Below, in pieces: positions 44,873-55,719 of a DNA stretch of 64,000 bases (positions are counted from its first letter, which is position 1; every line of letters begins with the position of its first letter). The translations under genes were made by a program, and so were the position numbers. The DNA is taken from NCBI GenBank assembly GCA_964016885.1, contig OZ024743.1, positions 184,969,403 to 185,033,402 on the forward strand. Reading direction: 5' to 3'. Below the pieces are notes generated by a model. It was not told the origin of the DNA. It did not search any database and worked only from the letters and a program-made list of their open reading frames with translations. This stretch comes from Eledone cirrhosa (taxonomy: Eukaryota; Mollusca; Cephalopoda; Octopoda; Eledonidae).

Positions 44873-45150
44873 ATCATCATCATCTTACGTCCATTCTTCC
44901 AAGCTAACATGGGTTAGACGAGTTGCCCTATTGTGGGCAATGCTAGGTCAGGTGACCATGTCTTGCTCATACAGAACTGAATCTAGTTTGGTTTCTACAG
45001 CTGGATGCCCTTCCTGACTCTAGCCTCATTTACAGTTAGCATTGGATGCCTTTTGTTTTGACACCTACACAACCACTTTACAGTGTGGACTGGGTGCTTT
45101 TTGTCGTGACACATATATATATACACACTTTACAGTGTGTATATATATAT
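44873..45150 (-). repeat. LINE-tail module, minus orientation
   Basis: CATCATCATCTTACGTCC, AAGCTAACATGGGTTAGACG, GGATGCCCTTCCTGACTC and two ~47-bp units (CACTTTACAGTGTGGACTGG). Confidence 0.75.
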
Positions 45151-45156
45151 CATCAT

Positions 45157-48000
45157 CATCATTTTATGTCCGCTTTTCCCTGCTTGCAAGGGTGGGACGG
45201 GTCCTATTCAGCAAAGCATCTCTCCACTTGTCACGGTCCACCGTGAGCTTCAGCGATCTGAGGTCTGCTCTCACCACCCCCGCCCATGTTTTTTGTGGTC
45301 TACCTCTACTACGTCTTCCTTCAATTGGCATTTCTTGACACTTCTTCACCCATCAGTCATCCTCCATGCGCATCACATGTCCATACCATCGCAGACTCCT
45401 CTCCCGCACACTACAATCTATCCCTCTCAGACACAGTTTCTCTCTCAACACATCCATGTTCGGTCGTTCACGCACATTGACATTGCACATCTAATGGTGT
45501 ATGTTTGCCTCATTTCTCTCCAGCCGTCGCATATCATCTGCAGTTGCTGCCCATGTCTCACTACCATGCAGCATCGCGCTCCTCACACAGGCATTATATA
45601 ACCGGCTTTTCGTACGCAGGGAGAAACCCTTCTTCGTCAGCAGAGGAAGCAGCTCCCTAAACTTCTTCCAACCCATCCTTATTCTAGATACTATGGCCTT
45701 GGAACCCCCCCCCCCCTCCTATGCTAATCTGATCTCCTAAGTACTGGAAGCTATCCACCTCTTCTATAGTACCCGCCTGCATTTGAAAAATGTGTCTATT
45801 CAATGCGACTTCTACTGTCTAATTTCCCTGTACATCTACTGCATACGTATTTCTCCCAACCTGTTAGTTTGCCTGCTATCCCACTACATCTTTTGTGTAC
45901 CCAGGATCTGCATTGTGTACATTTTATCGAATTTATGCCAGTTCCTTTTCTGCATATCGAACATGGCCATTTCCCTGATGGAATCAGAGTTTTGTCCTCT
46001 TTTCTACTCATCAACACTTTTGTGTTAGCTAGGTTCACTCTCAGTCCTCTTGATTCCAACTGCTGTTTCCATAGCCAGAATTTATTCTCTAGCTCCTCTA
46101 CTGATTCTGCTATAAGAACCAAATTGTCAGCATAGAGAAGTTCCCATGGACAGCCAGTCTTAAACTCCTTTATTATGGCTTGGAGGACTATAATGAACAA
46201 GAGCAGGCTGAGGATCGAACCCTGATGTACTCCTACTTGAATCTGGAATTTCTCACTAAACTCGATTCCTATTCTCACTTTACTGACAGCACCTCTGTAC
46301 AAAGTTTGCACTGTCCTCACAAGCCATTCCTCAACACCTAGTTTCCTTAGGGACCACCAGTTGTAATTGTCTCACTAAGATGAGAGCATCTGTTGTACTT
46401 TTCCCAGGCACAAAACCAAACTGCATCTCATCTAGTTTTACCCTTTTTCTAATTAGTTGCGCTAATATCCTTTCTGCCACTTTCATAACCTGATTCATCA
46501 GTTTTATACTCCTATAATTGCTCCTCTCCAGAGCATCCCCTTTACCTTTGTAGCAATTTATGAGAATACTGCTGCACCAGTTTTTGGGTATGACACCGCC
46601 ATATATAGCCTGATTGATGATGAATGCAACCAGTTTAGTGCCTAAGTCCCCTGATGCCTTCAGCATCTCGGCAACTATCCCCGACGGTCCAGCGGCCTTA
46701 CTATTTTTCATTTCCTTTATCGCCTCTTTGACCCTATATTCGTCAATCTTAATAGCTGGTCCCTCTGTCAGATCTACTGAAGGTAATTTCTCTCTCCCAT
46801 TCATTCTTCACATTCATCAGCCTCTCATAATGACATTCCAGGCCTCCTTTTTCTGATCATTCGTGACACTAAGTACACCGGCATCATTCCGGACACATTG
46901 ATCTCCAACATCCTGATTTGCATTGACACACAGCCTTGCAATGTGGAACACCGCACATCTCTGATCTTCCTGTCGCAGAACATTGGCAAACCTCCTACTC
47001 TCAGCCTCCCTGCGTGCTAAGTAGACCTGACGTCTAGCTTCCCTCTTAGTGGCTGTATATCCTTCTCTACTCCCAGCCTTTTTCCAAGCATTCCATGCTA
47101 GTCTTTTGTCTCTAATGGCCCTATCTACCATGCTGTTCCACCACCAGGTCACTCTCTATCTGGTTGGAGCTCAGCTACAAGTTTCATCAGTAGCCTGCAG
47201 TAAGTTGTCACGTAAGAAATTCTAGTTATCATCTATGTCATATGACTCTAAATCGTCTTCTTTTTCGTCAGATACATCTTGAAGGACTTTCCTAAATTTG
47301 TATTTTAGTGAAAGGTCTTTTAGCTTCCAGATTTTTCTTCTCCACACCTTCCTGTATGTCTCATTCCGTCTCTTGCTTACTGAGATATCACTAACGACTA
47401 ACCTATGCTGTGGGGTACATTCTTCCCCAGGGTATGTCTTGGTATTTGACTCTATCTGCCTGTCCCGCTGCCTAACTAGCAAGAAGTCAATCTGGCTTAT
47501 GTGCTCGACTGATTTGTAGGTTATTAGGTGGTTGGCAGGTTTTTGGAAGTTAATGTTGCAAATGGTTAGTGCACTTGCATCACAAAATTCAAGAAGTCTT
47601 ACTCCTTCATTTCTTGAGCCATAACCGTGCTGACCATATCCCCCAGTGTAACCATCCTGGAGCTATCCAACATGACCATTGAAGTCCCCTTCTAGCATAA
47701 CGATGTCTCCGTCCTCTGTCATTGCGGCTGTTTGTAAAAGTTGCTCGTAAAATCAGTCTTTCTCTTCTTTACCTAGGCCTGCCTGGGGAGCATAGGCAGA
47801 GATGATTTTCAGTAGTCTCCTCCCTACAACTAATCTAAGCTTAATTATTCTATTATTAACTCTAACTACTTCTATTGCCTTATCGATCCATCTCTCAGCC
47901 AGGAAAATGCCTACTCCCCCTAACTCATCATCCTTACCTACCCAGAAAAGCTTATAACTAAGATGTTTGCCTGCGATTAGTCTCGCAGAGGCACCTCTCT
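45157..48000 (-). mobile_element. RTE/jockey-type LINE, copy A (most complete)
   Basis: Minus-strand order from 48000: apurinic-type endonuclease with ISAYAPQ, GDFNGHVG, SQIDFLLV and HRLVVSD (final Asp of the SDH-like block); then WWWNSMVDRAIRDKRLAWN (about 47140); RT blocks AAGPSGIVAEMLKASG, DEMQFGFVPGKSTTDA, VGVHQGSILSLLLF and LYADNLVLIAES (YADD decayed to YADN). A Cys/His cluster (CSICRKGTGINSIKCTQC, then WVHKRCSG and CSRC) follows, and the C-terminus GRRSRGRPQKTWAGVV. The catalytic block A (FVDLEKAFD) is deleted near 46370. The 3' tail (CCCACCCTTGCAAGCAGGG, (GAT)n) equals the type 1 SINE tail. It is 5'-truncated, with scattered stops. Confidence 0.9.
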
Positions 48001-48040
48001 CTCTCTATATATATATATAGAGAGAGAGATGGATATATAT
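48000..48040. repeat. Palindromic (CT)n(TA)n(GA)n
   Basis: CTCTCTCTCTATATATATAT followed by ATAGAGAGAGAGA forms a self-complementary tract at the truncation point of the LINE. Confidence 0.85.
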
Positions 48041-48104
48041 ATATATGATGGAGGAGGTGGTGATGGTAGTGTTGATAGTAATGATGGTATAGATATATTT
48101 ATAT

Positions 48105-48425
48105 ACATATAAAGGCCCCCATCGGTCACTAATAACCATGGTTTTGCACCTAGAAAGTTTCCCTGGGCAAGGTTTATTTGGGGAAGACCAGCTGTTGCCC
48201 ATTCATACCAGTCTCCCCTCTCCACACCACTGATGTCCAAGGCAATGGCTGATACAGCTTGGCACCAATGGCCGTAACTCATTTCTACAGCTGAATGAAC
48301 TGGAACAAAATGAAATAAAATGTCTTGCTCAAGGACACAACGCATCGCCCGCTCCGATAATCGAATTCACAACTTCTCAATTGCAAGCCCAGTGCTCTAA
48401 CCACTAAGCCATGCACCTTTATATA
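48105..48425 (-). mobile_element. tRNA-derived SINE, type 2, inverted
   Basis: It is the reverse of 22685-23035: CAGTCTCCCCTCTCCACACC, ATACAGCTTGGCACCAATGG, AAATGTCTTGCTCAAGGACA and CAGTGCTCTAACCACTAAGC. Confidence 0.8.
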
Positions 48426-48439
48426 TAGATAGATATAAA

Positions 48440-48855
48440 TAAACTACCCAGAAGGCATAATATGTCCTATCCATAAAGGAGGAAGCAGAGCAGAGGCTAC
48501 GAACTACAGGTCGGTCTCCCTGACCTTGCATATCAGTAAAGGCAGGGATCAAATCTGAGAAAAACTGATCAATTTCCTTGAGGTAAATCACTTCCTAACC
48601 AACACGTAGCATGGTTTTTACCTGGGAAGTAGCTGTCTTACACAGCTTTTACAACACTACAACTAGGTACTGAAACAGCTGCTAGACCACTCAAGTTTGG
48701 ATATGATATATCTTAACTTTGCGAAGGCATTCGATAAGGTTGACCATGGAATATGTCACAAACTACACAGATTCAGCATAGTTGGAAAATTAGGTGAGTC
48801 GCTGCAGGACTTCTTAAAAGACAGAAGCCAGACTGTTGCAGCCAACAGGGCCATC
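48440..48855 (+). pseudogene. CR1/jockey-like LINE RT fragment
   Basis: Plus-strand blocks: PIHKGGSRAEATNYRSVSLT (about 48455-48525), HGFYLGSSCLTQLLQ (about 48608-48650), LDMIYLNFAKAFDKVDHGIC (block A, first catalytic Asp changed to Asn, 48700-48755), IVGKLGESLQDFLKDRSQTV. It ends at the palindrome at 48852 before blocks B-C. Frameshifts are present. Confidence 0.75.
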
Positions 48856-48977
48856 AGGTGCGGATTGCATGATTAGTTAATCAATAAAGGAATTACGGCA
48901 TACACAAACAGAAAAAATATTTGATTCGCCGTAATTCCTTTATTGATTTACTAATTATGCAATCTGCACCTAATGAT
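48852..48977. repeat. Palindromic element, ~48-nt arms
   Basis: Left arm 48852-48899 and right arm 48928-48977 share GGAATTACGGC/GCCGTAATTCC and TGATTAACTAAT-like sequence, with about four mismatches around a 28-base spacer. Confidence 0.85.
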
Positions 48978-49174
48978 GTCACCAGGAAGGATCTTATGTA
49001 ACCAGGCTGTTGAAATATATAGACTTTTTGCAAGAATTAAACTTTAAAGGAATATCACCAATCCGGCCTTCTGTTGTTTTAATCAAACCTATATGTCTGT
49101 GCGTGTGTGTATATATATGTATATGTATATGAATGTATGTATATACGGATATATATGTATATATATATGATAAT

Positions 49175-49258
49175 GATATTGTGTACAGTGCTCAGCTGCA
49201 CTACAACTCGTCAAAGGTGCATGTATAGTACATAGAATAATGTACAAATGTCAGGAAT
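49175..49258 (-). mobile_element. CR1-like LINE 3' tail fragment, copy 3
   Basis: GTGTACAGTGCTCAGCTGCA, CTACAACTCGTCAAAGGTGC and ATAATGTACAAATGTCAGGA match one 3' tail unit of the LINE at 55715-56965. Confidence 0.8.
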
Positions 49259-49270
49259 ATATGTATATGA

Positions 49271-49320
<50 letters not shown>
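49259..49320. repeat. (TA)n microsatellite, mariner target
   Basis: About 25 TA units; the mariner at 49322 inserted into a TA of this tract, and TA repeats resume at 50234. Confidence 0.9.
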
Positions 49321-49321
<1 letters not shown>

Positions 49322-49322
<1 letters not shown>

Positions 49323-50233
49323 GAGGTGTGACAGAAAAGTTCCAGGACTGATGTCACAAAAGATTTATTTCAAACCCAAACTTCACACTGAGTTTTCTCC
49401 TTCAAAGTAATCCCCTGGAGTCTAATGCAATTTTCCATCCTTTTCTGCCACACTTGCATGGACTCCTGGAAGGATTCTTCCGGTATCCTCTGCAGTTCCG
49501 TCGGCAGAGCCTTTTTGATGACGTCCACATCTTCAAAACGGGTCCCCTCCGGGTCATACTCAAAGATCCATGACTCATCACTGATGATGACTGTCCCTAG
49601 CAAGTCTGGTTCAGTTTCAAGACGCTCGAGGATATCCTGGCACACTTGCATGCGTCGACCCTTCTGGCCATCATTCAGCAGTTTTGGCACCATCTTCGCG
49701 CAGACTTTCTGCATGTCCAAATCTTCAGTGAGAATCTTCCAGACGCTGTCCCGATTCATGCCCAGGTCATTTGCCATCAGTTAAACAGTCAGCCGACGAT
49801 CGCTACACACCATCTGCCTGACGCGCTCAATGTTGACCTCAGTCTTGGTTGTTGAAGGCCTTCCGCTCCTGGGGGTCATCTTCCATGTCCTTGCGTCCTT
49901 TAAACCTATTGCACCACTCAAAAACACGTGAGCGTGACATCGTCTCATCTCCATACACTTGCTGCAGCAATCCAAGTGCTTCTGATGGAGTTTTGCCCAA
50001 CAGTACCAGAAACTTCAAGTTTGTTCGTTGCTCTGTGCTCATTGCTTGACGACCTGAAACAGAGGACATGTATATAAAATTATGAAGAAAAAAGTTTGAT
50101 CGCTGCAGAGAGCTAAGATTACAGTTACATACTCCAGGGGGATTACTTTGAAGGAGAAAACTCTTAGTGTGAACTTTGGGTTTGAAATAAATCTTTTGTG
50201 ACATCAGTCCTGGAACTTTTCTGACATACCTCG
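49322..50233 (-). mobile_element. Mariner transposon, internally deleted copy 2
   Basis: It is a 912-base element flanked by TA on both sides. Left end CGAGGTGTGACAGAAAAGTT and right end (reversed) CGAGGTATGTCAGAAAAGTT start terminal inverted repeats that stay nearly identical for about 100 bases. Between them lies a minus-strand transposase remnant. It is deletion-derived and non-autonomous. Confidence 0.93.
49370..50042 (-). pseudogene. Mariner transposase, frameshifted and lacking the catalytic core
   Basis: Mariner transposases cut and paste DNA at TA using a D,D34D triad. The frame starts MSTEQRTNLKFLVLLGKTP (start at 50042), with the paired-like HTH (ALGLLQQVYGDETMSRSRV). A frameshift near 49870-49905 leads to DPRSGRPSTTKTEVNIERVR, and an in-frame TAA near 49779 precedes LMANDLGMNRDSVWKILTED. 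The first catalytic Asp is in IISDESWIFEYDPEG (about 49575). Translation then jumps directly to TRFEDVDVIKKALPTELQRI, so about 140 residues holding the second and third catalytic Asp (HDNAPAH and HPPYSPDL blocks) are deleted. The C-terminus reads WQKRMENCIRLQGIT. Confidence 0.9.
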
Positions 50234-50264
<31 letters not shown>

Positions 50265-51000
50265 GTATGTATGTATGTATGTAAATATATGTATATGTAT
50301 GTATATGTATATCTATGTATATATATGTATGTATATATATAAAACAATGTTGTTTCTGATCGAGTCTAAAGAAGAGTGTATTTGATTGAATACATATAAA
50401 AATGAAAAACCTCATCGCTAGAACAGCCGTTAAAACAGCTAAATGCTGTCAAAGACAGTGATGGGCAAAAATGCCTCAGAGACCAGCTGCCAGTGGTCAA
50501 CAGAGTCAATCTACAAGGTGGGTAACAGGCAGATGAAATATAGAAAAGATTGAAAGAGGAGGAGGACAAGGAGAAGTGTGCTGGCGCATAGAAGTGACTG
50601 GAATAAGAAAATATAGAAAGGCGATGTATAAGACAATTTTACACACTCATCTTCACCCTCATCAGCTCGCAAACCAGCAAAATGATTATCTGTTTTGTGC
50701 CTCCTCTTTTTCCTGGTCTTATGCCTCTACTTCGTTTTGTCTTGTTTGTGTTTTGTGTCTGTATGTGTTTTGTGTTTGTCAAGTCTATGTGTGTGTGGGT
50801 TTGTATCTTTTGCTGTTTGTGTCTTTTTTTTGTTTGGATCTTTGTTCAGTTTTCAGGCATTATGTTGTGGGTTGTTACTATTTCACTCATGTTTTCTGTT
50901 CAGGCTAGGACTACCTTCTTTTATGTGAGTGGCCCCTGTAATTTGTCTGAGTGTCGCGTCAGTTCTATGTGTGGATAGAATCTTTATTTTTATGTTATCT
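50234..51000. other. TA repeats then GT-rich non-coding DNA
   Basis: 50234-50340 is (TATG)n. 50720-50840 is T/G-rich and gives overlapping Cys/Phe/Val-rich frames that look like composition artefacts. No gene was seen. Confidence 0.5.
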
Positions 51001-51425
51001 ATTTGTATTGGTGCTCCAACATAGCGATATACATATTTATGTACATATTATATATTGAATAATATGAAAAACATTTGAAGGCCTTTCGCTATGAATTTTT
51101 AATACGTACATTTATATGTATATAGCTATGTCGGAGTACCAATACAAATTTTTAAATTAAAGATGGGTCAACTGCCGCTCTGCATGCAAATGAGCTTCAT
51201 CAGCTCATAAACATAGGCTGGAAAATATAAGATTCAAGCTTACATTAGCCTCAGCAAAGACGAGAAGATATGTAGTCTTGATAACAGCTAATAAGCTAGA
51301 AATGCGGCAATTGCTTCCCCCTGTTTTTACTGAAGCTAGGTGTGTAATGATGATCACAACCTTAAAAATTCATATGTACATTTATGTGTATATCACTATG
51401 TCAGAGCGTCAATACAAATTTTTAT
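51001..51425. repeat. Inverted-repeat element with a third arm copy
   Basis: ATTTGTATTGGTGCTCCAAC at 51006 and GGAGTACCAATACAAATTTT at 51133 are ends of ~44-base inverted arms. A third arm copy (CAGAGCGTCAATACAAATTT) lies at 51402. The segment 51160-51370 between arms 2 and 3 has no recognised coding content. Confidence 0.6.
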
Positions 51426-51429
51426 ACAT

Positions 51430-51645
51430 ATATACATTTGGTAATACTGATAGAGCATTGGGCAACGTTCACAGCATATATTTATGTCCCTTTACTTTCT
51501 GAGTTCAAATCTCGCCAAGGTTAGCTTTGCTTTTCATCCTTATCGGGTCGTACCAGTAAAGTACCAGTAACACACTGGGTTCAATTTAATTGACTCTCCT
51601 CTCCTCCAAAATTGTTAGCCTTGTACCTAAATCAGAAACCAATAT
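51430..51645 (+). mobile_element. tRNA-like SINE B copy
   Basis: GGTAATACTGATAGAGCATT, B-box-like CTGAGTTCAAATCTCGCC, ACCAGTAAAGTACCAGTAAC and TTGTTAGCCTTGTACCTAAA. Confidence 0.8.
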
Positions 51646-52690
51646 AATCATGTTACATAGCTATAAAGTATCTGCTGTTACAAATGGAGAAAATGGCATC
51701 ACAACCAAAACACAATGTCAGTTTTTTTCTTATTTTGCAACACACAAAGCTAACAAATGTATTATATGAATTTACCTGCCCATCTACTGATGGCAACATC
51801 AAAATACCTCAAATTTATAGTTGTTGTAGCAATTGGTTGATAATGCTTTGCCTTATGATACACTGTACACACACAGGCCAATAGAGGAGCTTCTATGTAG
51901 TTACTCTATCTGTCTTAAAAAGAGATGGGATAGTTACAGATGGAATAAGTTTGATCATAGGCCTGCTTATTCAGAGCTGACTTACAATTAAACAACAACA
52001 ATATACTAGTATATTACTATATTAGTATAATGCAAGTACTTGCATAATTGAGTTCAGTTTTAATGTATAACAATATGATTTTATTTTTTTTGTACGTTTG
52101 ATATATTTTTCTGTAACCATTTTATTTTTTTTTTTACTACTAAAGGTGCATTGACCACCAGTCTGCATGTGGGCATGCTGCTTTGCAATTGGGATTCAAG
52201 TGTGGCTAGTTCTCCCATATGGACCAGCTATATACATAGCATAGGTAAGATATAATCCTTTGTATTTTACATTTAGCTAAAGCCATTTTCTTATCTGGCT
52301 CTGCATTTTACACTTCTATTATTTTTAAAGCATATTCTTTGTATTATTGTTGTCATTATGTTTATCATAAATTCTTTTATTCTTTTTCTGGTTTCAGTCA
52401 TTAGACTGGGGCCATGATGGAGGACCAGATTGATATAGTTGATCATTTTGACTCGGATACATATTTCTTTTAGTAGGCAAAATCTGTTCAATTGTATTTA
52501 AGAAATAATAGGAACAAACATGCTTCTTTTCCCCATTTTCCTGCCTCCCCACCCCTACACGTCACTGTACTTTTAGACCAATCAAACAGCAGTAGTGCTA
52601 AAATATATAATTTTTAACTCTAGCATCACTATTACTACTACTATAAGGTATGAGTTCTGTGTGTTTTGTTGGATTGTGTGGCAACTAAAC
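51646..52690. other. AT-rich DNA with a reversed SINE end
   Basis: GGTTTCAGTCATTAGACTGG and GGCCATGATGGAGGACCAG (52391-52430) are the reversed 3' end of the cephalopod-type SINE. No exon was supported. Confidence 0.5.
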
Positions 52691-54417
52691 TAGAGGGAGG
52701 GAAAATTTCTTCTCGGCATGAATCCACTCAACTACAGGAGACCAAGCAAACTTTCTTTATTTCAGGCATGGAAAGCTGGTACCAATTCCAATATAGATTC
52801 CACCTCCCTTCTCAAGTATCCATCTTCCTCTTCCAGTAAATTACAAAACTTCAGAGCTGTGACCACTAACATAGACACAATAAGAGGAAGATCGGGAGAG
52901 ATTGTAGAGATGTTAGAGCAAAAAAGAGTGGATATGTGTTGTGTATAAGAAACTAGATGGAGAGAAGGATCACCTCGACTCTTTGTCAGTAAAGAATTAT
53001 GCTAAAAAATGTTCTGGGTGGGTAAGTGGAGTGGGTATTCTGTTAGCAGAAAAATGGATAGATAATGTAATCACAGTAAACTGAGTAAATCACAGAATCA
53101 TTAAACCCATCATTATCCTAGTTAGAACAACTGTAGCTATTATATCTGCATATGCACTGCAATCAGAGACTACTAAAAGACGATTTTTATGAATTCCTAA
53201 TACAGACTACTCTAGTGAGTGACAAGGAACTCTCTCTTAATCATAGCAGGAGAATTTAATGGAGATGTTGGGCAACATAGTGATGGCTTCTACGAGATCC
53301 ACAGAGTTTATGGGTTTGGTGCAAGAATTGAGGAAGGATCCAAGCTCCTGGAATTCTGCAATGCAAATGAACTATTTGATCAGGTGAGCACGCCAGCCAA
53401 ATTGATTTCACCTTCATCAGAAGGCAATGGTTGTAAACACAAAATCCCTCCCTGTTGAAGAATGCACCTCCCAACATAACCTAGTTGTCTGCAATTTGTT
53501 AATTAGGTTGAGATGAACTTGGAGACAGAGGACAACCTGGAGGAGAAGGATATGGAAGTTGGAGGAGCCCTCAACCTGTAACAAATCTAGGAATATCTTG
53601 CTTGATGTTTTTGACAATAAGGAAGAAGAAAAAAAGGCATACAATATGGAGGAATAGTGGGAGTTCCTGAGAGACAATCTACTGAAGGCCACAAATGAGG
53701 TATGTGGCTGGAGTAACGGTCAAGGGAGTAAGGGGAGTGGCTTGGTGGTGGAATAGTAGGGTGGATGAAACAATTAAGGCCAAGAGACTGGTATGGAAAG
53801 AATGGCAAAATGGGGAAAGCAGAGAACTTTACCAAGAAGCCAGGAGAGAGGCTAGGCAACAAGTATACTTTGTAAGGAGGGAAGCAGAAAATAAAAAGTT
53901 TATGCATGTTGTGGGGTATCCAGGATCACAAGACAGTGTGTCAGGGAAAATTGTGATGTTGGAGAGAAGTTTTTCCAAGATCACGGTGGTGCACTTGCCC
54001 TCACTGATGCCAAAAAGAAGGCAGCATTGAAGTGTCATTATGAGAGACTGAATGAGGAGAATATTTGGGAAGGAGAAACCTACCCCATGTGGACCATAAA
54101 AGAGGGACTAGCTGTACAGGTCAGCAGCAGCATATTAAGTAAGGCAATTAAGGATATGAAGATAGCCAAAGCAGCTGGACCATCAGGAATAGTTGCTGAG
54201 ATGCTGAAAGCATCAGTGATGGTAGGCCACACCATAACCACCCATATTGTAAACCAAGTAATACAAAATGGTACAATACTCAATGACTGGCATAGCAGCA
54301 TCATCGTCAATTGCTACAAGGACAAGGTGATGCTGTAAACAGAGGAAACTATCGTGGCATCAAACTGATGGACCAGATCATGAAAATTATAGAAAGGGTC
54401 ATTGTACAACTGATTAT

Positions 54418-54470
54418 ATCCCACCCTTGCAAGCAGGGAAATAGTGGATGTAAAATGAAATGAAATGAAT
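54418..54470 (+). repeat. LINE/SINE 3'-tail block inserted in LINE copy C
   Basis: CCCACCCTTGCAAGCAGGG and AAATAGTGGATGTAAAATG plus (GAAAT)n interrupt the RT frame between ...IIVQLI and RIRINIDEMQFGF. Confidence 0.7.
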
Positions 54471-55255
54471 GAATTAGGGATCGAATTAACATAGATGAGA
54501 TGCAGTTCGGATTTGTGCAGGGTAAAAATACCACTGATGCTCTCTTCCTTCTGAGGCAACTGCAAGAGAAGTAGCTAGTTAAAAGTAAACCCCTTTGGCA
54601 TTTGTTGACCTAGAGAAAGCTTTTGACAGCCCCCCCCCCCCCCCCCCCCCATTCTGTAATCTGGTGGGCACTAGGGAAACTAAGGGTAGATGAGTGTCTT
54701 GTGAGGGCAGTAGAAGCCAAGTATAGAGGTGCAGTCAACAAGTTTAAAATTAATAATGATTATAGTGAAGAGTTCAGTGTGCAAGTTGAGAACCACAAAG
54801 GTTCCATCCTTAGCTCTCTCCTGTTTATCACCCCCCAGGCTATAACCGAAGAGTTTAAAACAGGATGCCTTTGGGAACTCCTTGTACTGATGATCTCATT
54901 CTTAAAGCTAAGCATAACTTGGGATCAAATGGTCTTAAAGTCAACTTGATAAAAACTAAAGTCCTAGTAAGTAGAAAGGAAAACAAGGCCCTGATCCCTT
55001 CAAGGAAATGGCCCAGCTCAATGTGTAGGAAAAGGGTGGGTAGAAATTCTACTCTCTGTGCCAAACGCAAACTATGAGTACACAAGAGATGTAGCAGGCT
55101 AGCAAAGTTTTACATGCGGTTGATGCATAGGAGCAGTAAGCAGCAAACATTCTCAGGAAACCAGCTTTATCAAATTCTTAGAGGGTACCGTAGGAGCAGA
55201 TGACAGCTTTTGTTACCTGAGTGATCAAATTAGCAGTAGTGAGTGTTAGGAAAGT

Positions 55256-55450
55256 ACAGTAACCAGAGTGAGAAGGGGATGGAAAAAGCTCATGGAGCTG
55301 CTACCAATGCTAACTAGGAAAGGTCTTCCCCTCAAAATGAAGGGCAGCTTGTATGATGTGTGTTTACAAACAGCAATCTGCATGGTAGTGAGGCCTGGCT
55401 GTGTTCAGAGGACCTCTGAAGTTTGGAAAGAAATGAAGCTTGCATACTCT
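55256..55450 (+). repeat. Direct repeat, left copy
   Basis: About 180 bases from GGGGATGGAAAAAGCTCATG to GAAGCTTGCATACTCTGAT recur at 57174-57354 with only two substitutions noticed. They encode the same LINE C-terminal block. The CR1-like LINE lies between the copies. Confidence 0.9.
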
Positions 55451-55719
55451 GATGGAACAGTAAACAGTAAAACATAAATGAACTGAGAGAGAAACTGGGC
55501 ATAAGAGGGATCAGATGCAGGAGAGGAGATTGCATTGGTATGGACATGTAATGTGTATGAAGGATGACAGCTGTATAAAAAGGTGAAGAGCACTCAAAGT
55601 TGTTGCATGGTAGTGAGGCCTGGGCACAGTGGGCAGAGGCCTTGTGAAGATTGGAAAGAAATGAAGCTTTCATGCTTTGAAGGATGTGTAATAGTAATAA
55701 AAAAACATCTTGTGGTTTC

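Larger units (their letters stand above)
52700..55450 (+). mobile_element. RTE/jockey-type LINE, copy C (decayed)
   Basis: Order on the + strand: endonuclease start TIRGRSGEIVEMLEQKRVDM (about 52880) and ETRWREGS; IIAGEFNGDVGQHSDGF (53235-53290, GDFN changed to GEFN); WWWNSRVDETIKAKRLVWK (53740); RT blocks AAGPSGIVAEMLKAS (54170), DEMQFGFVQGKNTTDA (54497), AFVDLEKAFDS (54600); a CTDDLILK remnant of YADD (about 54882); SSMCRKRVGRNSTLCAK (55015); and GWKKLMELLPMLTRKGL (55275). Insertions include a 3'-tail-like block (about 54418-54470) and a poly(C) run (about 54630-54651). Many stops and frameshifts. Confidence 0.88.

Noticed and set aside
45137..45601. 154-codon plus-strand frame
   Set aside because: It is antisense to the LINE C-terminus and 3' UTR; the minus-strand frame has the GRPQKTW block.
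49425..49855. Plus-strand frames of 119 and 69 codons
   Set aside because: They are antisense to the mariner transposase remnant.
50576..50978. Cys/Phe/Val-rich frames suggesting membrane segments
   Set aside because: The region is T/G-rich; several overlapping frames have the same composition and no start, splice or homology signal supports them.
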